This document shows positions 34,081 through 41,137 of a stretch of 64,000 nt of DNA, one piece after another. The notes under the pieces are model-generated. The model ran no database searches. It saw nothing but the letters and a program-made list of their open reading frames with translations, and had not been told where the DNA came from. Source of the DNA: Variovorax sp. 679 (lineage in GTDB: Bacteria; Pseudomonadota; Gammaproteobacteria; Burkholderiales; Burkholderiaceae_C). Both the position numbers and the translations under genes were made by a program. Location: contig NZ_RXFS01000004.1 of the NCBI RefSeq assembly GCF_003952185.1, forward strand, positions 496,001 to 560,000, given 5' to 3'. The stretch's first letter is position 1, and each line of letters begins with the position of its first letter.

Positions 34081-36197
34081 GACGCGCCATGCACCAGTCG
34101 TCCTTCTCGCTTCCTCATTGGGGGAGAACGGGAGGGGGAGCGGGAGCGGAGGCGCGCGGCGCAGCCCGCCGTCCTTCCCCGAAGAAGGAGGGCACGCGAC
34201 AACTGCGCCTGCTGCAGGTGCTGCTCATCCTGTGGCTGCTCGCCTGCTGCAGCCTCGCCTTCGCCACCCAGCGCGCGCTGCTCGTAGGCGTTTCCGAACT
34301 CGTCAACCAGCCGCAGGCGCTGTGGCTGCAGGCGCCGCGCAACGACGTGATGCTGATGCGCGACGCATTGCAGAAGCAGGGCTTTGCCGCGACCGACATC
34401 GCCGTGCTGGCCGACGGCGTGAACGGCGCCGCGCTGCCCGAGGCACAGGCCATCCACGATGCGCTGACGCGGCTGCTCGCGCAATCGAAGAGCGGCGACT
34501 TCGTGCTGCTGTACTTCTCCGGCCACGGCACCCGCCTGCGCGACATCGTCAAGCGCTACCAGGAGCCCGACGGGCTGTCCGAGAACTTCCTCGCGCGCGA
34601 CGTGCGCGGCACGCTCGGCAGCGACAACGCGCTCGCCGGCGACCTGCGCGACGTGGACTTCGATGCGTGGATCCAGTCCTTCCTGGCGAAGAACGTGTTC
34701 GTCGCCTCGGTGTTCGACACCTGTTCCGCCAACTCCATGACACGCGGCACCGCCGATGCGCCCGCCACCGCCGAAGGGCCGCCCGACGACGAGGTGCGCT
34801 GGCGGGGGCTGCGCGCAACGCAACTTGCAGGCGGTGCTCCGCCTGCGCGCGCGTTGGCGCCGCCCGTGCCGGCCGAGGCCGTGCCGCGCGCCCGCTACGT
34901 CGCCTTCTTCGCATCGGAAAGCCACCAGATCACGCCCGAGCTGCGCCTGCCGCGCAAGGCGCGCAACGCCAGGCCGCAGGGCCTGCTGACCTGGGCGGTG
35001 GTGGAAGCGCTGTCGCGCAAGCCCGCCACCTGGCGCGAGCTGTTCGACGGCGTGCTCGCGCTGTACCCGCCGGTCATCGACGAACTCGCGCAGCGCTTTC
35101 CCACGCGCGAGCTGCCGTCGCCGGTGGCCGAAGGAAACCTCGATGCGCCGCTGTTCGCGAACAGCGGCGCGCCCGCATCCACGCGCCCCGTGTGGCGCGC
35201 GCAGCGCAGCGGCGACAGCCTGGCCATCAAGGCGGGCCTGCTCGACGGCCTTGCGCAGCAGCAGGAGCTGCGCGTGCTCGCTGCGCTCGAGGACGGCACC
35301 GTGCGCAGCGCACCCGCCGCGGTGTCGCAGATCAAGCTCGGCGGCGCCTGGCTCGCCGTGCCTGCCGCGCTGAAGGACGCGCCGGGCAGTGCCTTCTGGA
35401 GCGTCACGCCCGTCACCGAGCCGTCCGCCACCGCGCTGCGCGTGCGCGCCGACAAGCCGCTGCCCGCCGGCCTCAGCCTCGACTACCCGGCCGCGATTCG
35501 CCCGGCCGACGACGTGGCAACCGCCGACGTGCGCTGGACCGACCTTGGCCCCTCGGGCCAGCGCCTCGAACTGCTTGCGCCGCTCTTCGGTGCCACCGTC
35601 TCCACCGTGGTGCTGCCCGACACCGCCGCGCTGCGCCGCAGGCTGCAGGCGCTGGCGCAGCTCAAGTGGCTCGCGCAACTGCAGAGCTACGGCAAGGACG
35701 GCCAGCTCGACGGCTTCGACGCGGCGATCGAAGTGTGGAACGCCGACAGCATGCTGCGCAGCGTGCCCGTTTCGCAGGCCGGTGCGTTGCCCCCGCCGCG
35801 CACCGGCGAGCGCCTGCGCCTGAACGTGCGCAACACCAGCGGCCGTTCGCTCGACCTGGTCATTGCCGGCATCGACGCGCGCGGCAACCTGCAGCCTGTC
35901 TACCCCGACGAGTCCGGCGAAACCAACCGCTTCAAGCGCGGCACGCCCGAACAGCCCTCGGTGAAGCGCTTCGACCTGCCCTGGCTCGACGCCGCCGGCG
36001 ACGCGCGCCTGCTGGTCATGGCCGTGCCCGCGACGCCCTACAGCGCGCCGCGCCTCTTCGGCGTGGCCTATGCGCAGGCCGACGTGTCGGAAGTGCGCGT
36101 GCGCGGCGGGCAGCCGCCTGCCGACAGCGGCGAGCGGCAGGTGTTCGCGGCCCTGCTGCGCAGGAGCGGCACGGCGGACGCGGGAGCCAGGCCATGA
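34077..36197 (+). CDS. Exported caspase-family (C14) protease with C-terminal DUF4384-like domain
   Basis: A 706-residue protein. The ATG at 34077 overlaps the upstream stop. Residues 6-40 are an odd low-complexity Gly/Ala/Arg stretch, followed by a hydrophobic export or anchor segment at about 42-64 (LLQVLLILWLLACCSLAFA). The caspase fold starts at TQRALLVGVSEL. The catalytic pair is visible: His150 in LLYFSGHGTRL and Cys216 in VFDTCSANSM. The C-terminal region (about 577-690, LRLNVRNTSGRSLDLVIAGI, NLQPVYPDESGE) resembles the DUF4384 domain also found at the end of the PpkA-like kinase. Location should be periplasmic. Caspase-like proteins of bacteria (metacaspase/orthocaspase type) often prefer basic residues, but the substrate here is unknown. 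It ends 57 bases before the Hcp-like gene. Confidence 0.85.
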   Translation: MRRAMHQSSFSLPHWGRTGGGAGAEARGAARRPSPKKEGTRQLRLLQVLLILWLLACCSLAFATQRALLVGVSELVNQPQALWLQAPRNDVMLMRDALQKQGFAATDIAVLADGVNGAALPEAQAIHDALTRLLAQSKSGDFVLLYFSGHGTRLRDIVKRYQEPDGLSENFLARDVRGTLGSDNALAGDLRDVDFDAWIQSFLAKNVFVASVFDTCSANSMTRGTADAPATAEGPPDDEVRWRGLRATQLAGGAPPARALAPPVPAEAVPRARYVAFFASESHQITPELRLPRKARNARPQGLLTWAVVEALSRKPATWRELFDGVLALYPPVIDELAQRFPTRELPSPVAEGNLDAPLFANSGAPASTRPVWRAQRSGDSLAIKAGLLDGLAQQQELRVLAALEDGTVRSAPAAVSQIKLGGAWLAVPAALKDAPGSAFWSVTPVTEPSATALRVRADKPLPAGLSLDYPAAIRPADDVATADVRWTDLGPSGQRLELLAPLFGATVSTVVLPDTAALRRRLQALAQLKWLAQLQSYGKDGQLDGFDAAIEVWNADSMLRSVPVSQAGALPPPRTGERLRLNVRNTSGRSLDLVIAGIDARGNLQPVYPDESGETNRFKRGTPEQPSVKRFDLPWLDAAGDARLLVMAVPATPYSAPRLFGVAYAQADVSEVRVRGGQPPADSGERQVFAALLRRSGTADAGARP

Positions 36198-36245
36198 CGA
36201 CGGTTCCGGTTCTTCTTCCTTTCTGTTCTTGTTCTCTCGATTTCC

Positions 36246-36254
36246 GGAGGTGAT
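36246..36254 (+). promoter_or_regulatory. Very strong Shine-Dalgarno sequence for the Hcp-like gene
   Basis: GGAGGTGAT directly abuts the ATG at 36255 and is fully complementary to the 3' end of 16S rRNA. The preceding 40 bases are T/C-rich and look unstructured. Together these suggest high translation of the Hcp-like protein, as expected for a tube subunit. Confidence 0.75.
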
Positions 36255-36812
36255 ATGGCATTTCTAGACGACGGCTCCTGGAGCCCTGAAGACGCCCGGC
36301 GGTTCTACGAACTGATCGGCACCGGCTCGGCCGAAACCGACCTTGTCATGCTGATCGAGAACAAGGGCGCGCCGGTGGAAGGCGAACTCGACCGCAGCTT
36401 CGACGACGGCAAGGCCCGCCTGAACATCGGCGGCTACTACTGGTCGGTGCAGGTGCCCGAGTCTTCCGCGCAGAACCAGGTCGTGCCCAACAACCTGATC
36501 GTCGCGCGCCGCAGCGACGCGGCCACCGCCACCATCGCCAGCCTGCTGCGCGCGCAGGAGAAAGACCTGAAGGTCATGATCAGCGCCTTCAAGTCCGGCG
36601 GCGACGAGCGTTCGCCCGATGCGCAGTCGACCTTCGAGATGGTGCTGGAGAACGCGCGCATCTGCCGGCTCGTGCTGAGCTCCGGCGGCCACTGGGGCGT
36701 GCCCTCGGAACTGATCTCCATCAGCTACCGCACGGTGAAGATCCGCTCCGCACCGCAGAAGACCACCGGCCTGCGCGGCGCGGTGCGCGAATGCCAGTTC
36801 ACCCGCGCCTGA
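36255..36812 (+). CDS. Divergent Hcp-like T6SS tube protein
   Basis: A 185-residue protein placed where the tube protein gene often sits, just before tagJ. The second half fits Hcp: VARRSDAATATIASLLRAQE, the paired KVMISAFKSGGDERSPDAQ (Hcp beta-hairpin with extended loop) and LISISYRTVKIRSAPQKTTG, then GAVRECQF. The first 60 residues (MAFLDDGSWSPEDARRFYEL) are not typical of Hcp, and the protein is longer than the usual 160-170. A more ordinary Hcp C-terminus is encoded at the right edge of the window (63895-64000), so the locus seems to carry two tube-type proteins. It could instead be a specialised Hcp or Hcp-adaptor. There is no signal peptide. A strong ribosome site precedes it. Confidence 0.65.
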   Translation: MAFLDDGSWSPEDARRFYELIGTGSAETDLVMLIENKGAPVEGELDRSFDDGKARLNIGGYYWSVQVPESSAQNQVVPNNLIVARRSDAATATIASLLRAQEKDLKVMISAFKSGGDERSPDAQSTFEMVLENARICRLVLSSGGHWGVPSELISISYRTVKIRSAPQKTTGLRGAVRECQFTRA

Positions 36813-36840
36813 GTCGCACAGCCACAAGGAGCCGCACGCC

Positions 36841-37668
36841 ATGACGACCGCCGCCGAATTCCTCAAGGCCGCCGACCCGGCCGCCGCCCTCAAGGCCCTG
36901 AGCGACGATGTGCGCGCCAAGCCCTCCGACAGCAAGCACCGCGTGTTCATGGCGCAGCTGCTGTGCGTGATGGGGCAGTGGGAGCGCGCGCTCAACCAGC
37001 TCACCGTCGCGGCCGAACTCGACGCGCTGGCCGTGCCCATGAAGCAGGTCTACGGCGAGGCCGTGCGCTGCGAGGGCCTGCGCGCCGAAGTGTTCGCCGG
37101 AACGCGCACCCCGATGATCTTCGGCCAGCCCGACGAGTGGCTGGCGCTGCTCATCGAGTCCCTGCTGCGCCAGGGCCGTGGCGAGAGCGAGCTGGCCGAG
37201 GACTTGCGCCAGCGCGCATTCGACGGCGCGCCCGCCATCGGCGGAACCATCGACGGCAAGCCCTTCGAGTGGCTGTCCGATGCCGACATGCGCCTCGGGC
37301 CGGTGCTCGAGGCCTTCGTCAACGGCAAGTACTACTGGATCCCGTACGCACGTCTCGCGCACATCAAGATCGATCCGCCCGAGGACCTGCGGGACTGCGT
37401 GTGGATGCCCGCGCACCTGCAGTTCGAGAATGGCGGCGAGACGCTCGCGCTGATCCCGACGCGCTACGAGGGCACCGAGAAGGTGGAGGACGGCGATCTG
37501 CGCCTCGCGCGCAAGACCGAATGGCGCGAGCTGCGCCCCGAGGTCTGGGCCGGCTTCGGCCAGCGCGTGCTCAGCAGCAGCGACGGCAGCGAGCATGCGC
37601 TGATGGACGTGCGCGAGATCCTCTTCACGCCGTCCGAGATGCCGGACGAAGGTGCGGTCGATGGCTGA
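36841..37668 (+). CDS. tagJ: T6SS accessory protein TagJ (ImpE/SciE family)
   Basis: A 275-residue cytoplasmic protein. The N-terminal TPR-like half (LKALSDDVRAKPSDSKHRVF, LLCVMGQWERALNQL) and the C-terminal ImpE domain (FVNGKYYWIPYARLAHIKID, CVWMPAHLQFENGGETLAL, IPTRYEG) match the family closely. TagJ binds the sheath protein TssB in systems that have it and may affect sheath recycling. The start is ATG at 36841, 28 bases after the Hcp-like stop. The 3' end overlaps tssE by eight bases, the usual tagJ-tssE pairing. Confidence 0.92.
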   Translation: MTTAAEFLKAADPAAALKALSDDVRAKPSDSKHRVFMAQLLCVMGQWERALNQLTVAAELDALAVPMKQVYGEAVRCEGLRAEVFAGTRTPMIFGQPDEWLALLIESLLRQGRGESELAEDLRQRAFDGAPAIGGTIDGKPFEWLSDADMRLGPVLEAFVNGKYYWIPYARLAHIKIDPPEDLRDCVWMPAHLQFENGGETLALIPTRYEGTEKVEDGDLRLARKTEWRELRPEVWAGFGQRVLSSSDGSEHALMDVREILFTPSEMPDEGAVDG

Positions 37669-38176
37669 GCTCACCGCGCAGGAGCGGCTGCAGCCATCGC
37701 TGCTCGACCGCCTCGTCGACAACGCGCCCGACGAGAAGCGCGAAGGCGACGACAAGCGCACGCTGACCAAGCAGGCGCTGCGGCAGGCCGTGCTGCGCGA
37801 CCTGGGTTGGCTGTTCAACGCCACCGGCTACGGCCTCTCGATGGACGACAGGCAGTACCCGAACGCGGCGCGCTCGGTCATCAACTACGGATTGCCTATG
37901 CTGTCTGGCCAGTTCACCTCGTCGGTGCAGCGTGTCAGCATGGAACAGGCTTTGAAGAACGCAATCCTGCAGTTCGAGCCGCGCATCTTGTCCCGAACAC
38001 TCGAAGTCGAACTCATCATGGAAGGCCCGGCACTGGACTCCCACAACAGCATCGGCCTGCAGATCCGCGGCATGCTGTGGGCGCAGCCCGTGCCGCTGGA
38101 GTTCCTCATGCGAAGCCGCGTTGACCTGGAAGAGGGCCGCATAGAGATCGTGGACATGGCGCAAAACCCAAGGTAA
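37661..38176 (+). CDS. tssE: T6SS baseplate protein TssE (gp25-like)
   Basis: A 171-residue baseplate wedge protein of the gpW/gp25 lysozyme-like fold. The ATG at 37661 (MAELTAQERLQPSLLDRL) gives the typical start. An earlier in-frame start at 37652 lies inside tagJ. Conserved blocks are PSLLDRLVDNAP, AVLRDLGWLFNATG, ARSVINYGLPMLSG and FEPRILSRTLEVEL. TssE starts polymerisation of the contractile sheath. The gene overlaps tagJ, and tssF follows after seven bases. Confidence 0.93.
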   Translation: MAELTAQERLQPSLLDRLVDNAPDEKREGDDKRTLTKQALRQAVLRDLGWLFNATGYGLSMDDRQYPNAARSVINYGLPMLSGQFTSSVQRVSMEQALKNAILQFEPRILSRTLEVELIMEGPALDSHNSIGLQIRGMLWAQPVPLEFLMRSRVDLEEGRIEIVDMAQNPR

Positions 38177-38183
38177 GTCCGAC

Positions 38184-40076
38184 ATGGACCCTCGGCTGCT
38201 GAGCCTGTATGAACAGGAACTGCGCTACTTCCGTGAGAGCTCTTCGGAGTTCGCACGGGCATTTCCAAAGATTGCGCATCGACTTGGCATCGAGGGCCAG
38301 GAGGTGGCCGACCCCTACGTGGAGCGGCTCATCGAGGCGACCGCGTTCCTTTCTGCGCGCGTGGGCCTGAAGCTCGACGCCGAATACCCGCGCTTCACGG
38401 GCCACCTGCTCGACATCGTCTATCCGCACTTCCTCGCGCCCACGCCGGCGATGGTGGTCGTGTCCTTCGCGCCCGACCCGGACGACGCCAACCTCGCCAC
38501 CGGCCCGAGCCTGCCGCGCGGCAGCGGCCTGCGCGCACGGCAGGCGGTGGGGCAGAACACGCACTGCGAGTTCCGCACGGCGAGCGCGCTGCGCATCTGG
38601 CCCATCGAGGTGCAGCGCGCGCAGTACTTCACCTATGCGCCCGACCTGCCGCTGAACACCCATCCGCAGTCGCGCGCCATCCGCGGCGGCCTGCGCATCG
38701 CCCTGCGCGCCACGGCCGGGCTGGACTTCAGCCAGATCGCACTCGACGACCTGGTGCTGCACTTCGGCGGCGCCGAGGACGTGGCCTGGCAACTGCACGA
38801 ATGCGCACTCGGCCAACCCGTTGGCGTGCTGGTGCGGCCCCTTTCGCCCAGCGGTGCCCTGCAAGGCACGGCGCGCAGCCTGCCGGCCAGCGCCATCGGC
38901 GCGGTCGGCTTCGAGGACGACGAGGCGCTGCTGCCCGTGACCGCCACCGGCTTCTCGGGCTTCAGGCTGTTGCAGGAGTACTTCGCGTTCCCGCAGCGCT
39001 TCCAGTTCGTGCGCATCGGCGGGCTCAAGGCGCTGCTGTCGGAGATGCCCGTCACCGAGGTCGAGATCGTGCTGCTGTTCTCGCGCGGCGACGCGGCGCT
39101 CGAGAAGCTGGTGAGTGCCGACAACGTGCTGCTGCACTGCGTGCCGGCGGTGAACATCTTCAGCAAGCGGCTCGACCGCGTGGCCATGACCGAGGGCGTG
39201 AGCCAGTTCCACCTGGTGCCCGACCGCACGCGGCCGCAGGACTTCGAGGTTCACACCGTCACCGAGGTCATCGGCCACGGCGTGCCCGGTACCGATGCCG
39301 CCGCGGTGGAGCAGCCGTTCCGGCCTTTCTATTCGGCCTTCCACGGCAGCCGCATGAGCCACCCGGCCTACTTCACGACCACGCGCGAGCCGCGCATGCT
39401 GTCGGTGCGCCAGCGCACCGAGGGCAACCGCAGCAGCCACATCGGCTCCGAGGTCTACATGCAGATCGTCGATCCGCAGCAGGCGCCCTACGCGGCCACG
39501 CTGCGGCAGCTCGCGGTGACGGCGCTGTGCACCAACCGCGACCTGCCGCTCTTGATGCCGCTGGGCCGCGAGAACGACTTCGACTGCGTCGACTCATTCC
39601 CCGTGCAGCGCGTGCGCATGGTGCGCGGGCCGTCGCGGCCGGTGTCGCCGGTGGTGAGCCAGGGGCTCGGGTGGCGCGTGGTCGATCACCTCGCGCTCAA
39701 CTACCTGTCGCTGTCCGACAGCACGCCGGAGCAGGGTGCGGCCGCGTTGCGCGAGACGCTGATGCTCTACGCGGTGCATGCCGACGAGATGCGGCAGGGC
39801 CAGGTGCGCGGCCTGCTCTCGGTGAAGTGCAAGCCCGTGGCGCGCAGGCTGCCGCTGAAGGGACCGATCGCCTTCGGGCGCGGGCTCGAGGTGACGCTCG
39901 AAGTCGACAAGGATGCCTTTCACGGCCACAGCAGCTTCCTGTTCGGCGCGGTGCTGGCGCGCTTTCTCTCGCGCCATGTCGAGGTGAACCATTTCGTCGA
40001 GACCGTGCTGCGCATCGCGGGCAAGGGCGAGACCATGCGCTGGAGGCCGCTGTGCGGGACGCGACAGATTCTGTGA
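38184..40076 (+). CDS. tssF: T6SS baseplate protein TssF
   Basis: A 630-residue baseplate wedge subunit (gp6-like). The N-terminus LLSLYEQELRYFRESSSEFA, then FPKIAHRLGIEGQEVADPYV and the motif FTGHLLDIVYPHFLAPTPAM, are family hallmarks. The C-terminal LPLKGPIAFGRGLEVTLEVD and LFGAVLARFLSRHVEVNHF also fit. TssF forms a 2:1 heterotrimer with TssG, encoded next with a four-base overlap (GTGA at 40073-40076). Length and ends are normal for the family. Confidence 0.95.
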   Translation: MDPRLLSLYEQELRYFRESSSEFARAFPKIAHRLGIEGQEVADPYVERLIEATAFLSARVGLKLDAEYPRFTGHLLDIVYPHFLAPTPAMVVVSFAPDPDDANLATGPSLPRGSGLRARQAVGQNTHCEFRTASALRIWPIEVQRAQYFTYAPDLPLNTHPQSRAIRGGLRIALRATAGLDFSQIALDDLVLHFGGAEDVAWQLHECALGQPVGVLVRPLSPSGALQGTARSLPASAIGAVGFEDDEALLPVTATGFSGFRLLQEYFAFPQRFQFVRIGGLKALLSEMPVTEVEIVLLFSRGDAALEKLVSADNVLLHCVPAVNIFSKRLDRVAMTEGVSQFHLVPDRTRPQDFEVHTVTEVIGHGVPGTDAAAVEQPFRPFYSAFHGSRMSHPAYFTTTREPRMLSVRQRTEGNRSSHIGSEVYMQIVDPQQAPYAATLRQLAVTALCTNRDLPLLMPLGRENDFDCVDSFPVQRVRMVRGPSRPVSPVVSQGLGWRVVDHLALNYLSLSDSTPEQGAAALRETLMLYAVHADEMRQGQVRGLLSVKCKPVARRLPLKGPIAFGRGLEVTLEVDKDAFHGHSSFLFGAVLARFLSRHVEVNHFVETVLRIAGKGETMRWRPLCGTRQIL

Positions 40077-41137
40077 GCACCCGCGTCGACAACGCACTGC
40101 GCGAGTGGTCGGCGCAGCCGTGGGCCTTCGACTACTTCGCCGTGATGCGGCGGCTCGAATCGGTCGCGCGGACCACGCCGCGCTGGGGCCGCGCATTGCT
40201 GCCCGGCGCCGAGCCCGTGCGCGTGGGGCAGGAGCCGTCGCTGTCTTTCGCGCCCGCGAGCTTCAGCCGCTTCGAGCCTGCCACCGCGCAATCGCCACCG
40301 CGCCTGCGCCAGCAGTTCTTCGGCTACATCGGCCCCAACGGGCCGCTGCCGGTGCACCTGAGCGACTTCATCCGCGAGCGCAGCCTGAACCATGGCGACC
40401 CCACGTGGCTGGCCTTTCTCGACAGTTTCTCGCACCGTTTCTCGCTGCACTTCTACCGCGCATGGGCGCAGTCGCGGCCGGCCGTGGCACTCGACCGGCC
40501 GGGCGAGGATCGCTTCCGCCTGCAGATCGGCGCGCTGGTGGGCATCGGCACGCCGGGCCGCGTGGAGCGCGACGAAATTCATGACGACGCGCGCCTGCAC
40601 TTCTCGGGCTGGCTCGCGCGCCGCGTGCACAACGTGGAGAGCGTGGAGTCGGTGCTGTGCAGCTACTTCGGCGTGCCGGTGAAGCTGGAGCGCTGGGTCG
40701 GCCACTGGATGAGCCTGCCTGCCGGTGAACTCACGCGGCTGGGGCAGGGCGAGAGCTCGCGCGCCATGGGCATGGGCGCCATGCTCGGCACCCGAGCATG
40801 GGACCGCCAGCACCGCGTGCGCCTGCACCTGGGGCCGCTCACGCTGGATCAGTACCGCATGTTCCTGCCCATAGGCAATGCGCGCCCCGTGCTCCAGCGC
40901 TGGATGCAGCAGCTGCTCGGCGACGAGCTCGAGTGGGATGCCGAGCTCGTGCTCGAGAAGGCGCAGGTGCCGGCCACGTGCCTGGGCGACGCGAAGGGCA
41001 GCGCGCCGCGCCTCGGCTGGGTGTCGTGGCTCGGCGAGCGCCCGCGTTCGCGCGACGCGGCCGACGTGCGCATCGGCAACCAGTCTTTCAACAAGCCCAT
41101 CTTCATTCGTTCAGAAGAGATACGGAGTCCCTCATGA
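40073..41137 (+). CDS. tssG: T6SS baseplate protein TssG
   Basis: A 354-residue baseplate subunit that pairs with TssF and contacts TssK. The start is GTG at 40073 inside the tssF stop. Recognisable family blocks are WAFDYFAVMRRLES, VRVGQEPSLSFAPASF, FFGYIGPNGPLPVHLSDFI and RVHNVESVESVLCSYFGV. The stop overlaps the clpV start (ATGA, 41134-41137). No oddities are visible. Confidence 0.94.
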   Translation: MSTRVDNALREWSAQPWAFDYFAVMRRLESVARTTPRWGRALLPGAEPVRVGQEPSLSFAPASFSRFEPATAQSPPRLRQQFFGYIGPNGPLPVHLSDFIRERSLNHGDPTWLAFLDSFSHRFSLHFYRAWAQSRPAVALDRPGEDRFRLQIGALVGIGTPGRVERDEIHDDARLHFSGWLARRVHNVESVESVLCSYFGVPVKLERWVGHWMSLPAGELTRLGQGESSRAMGMGAMLGTRAWDRQHRVRLHLGPLTLDQYRMFLPIGNARPVLQRWMQQLLGDELEWDAELVLEKAQVPATCLGDAKGSAPRLGWVSWLGERPRSRDAADVRIGNQSFNKPIFIRSEEIRSPS

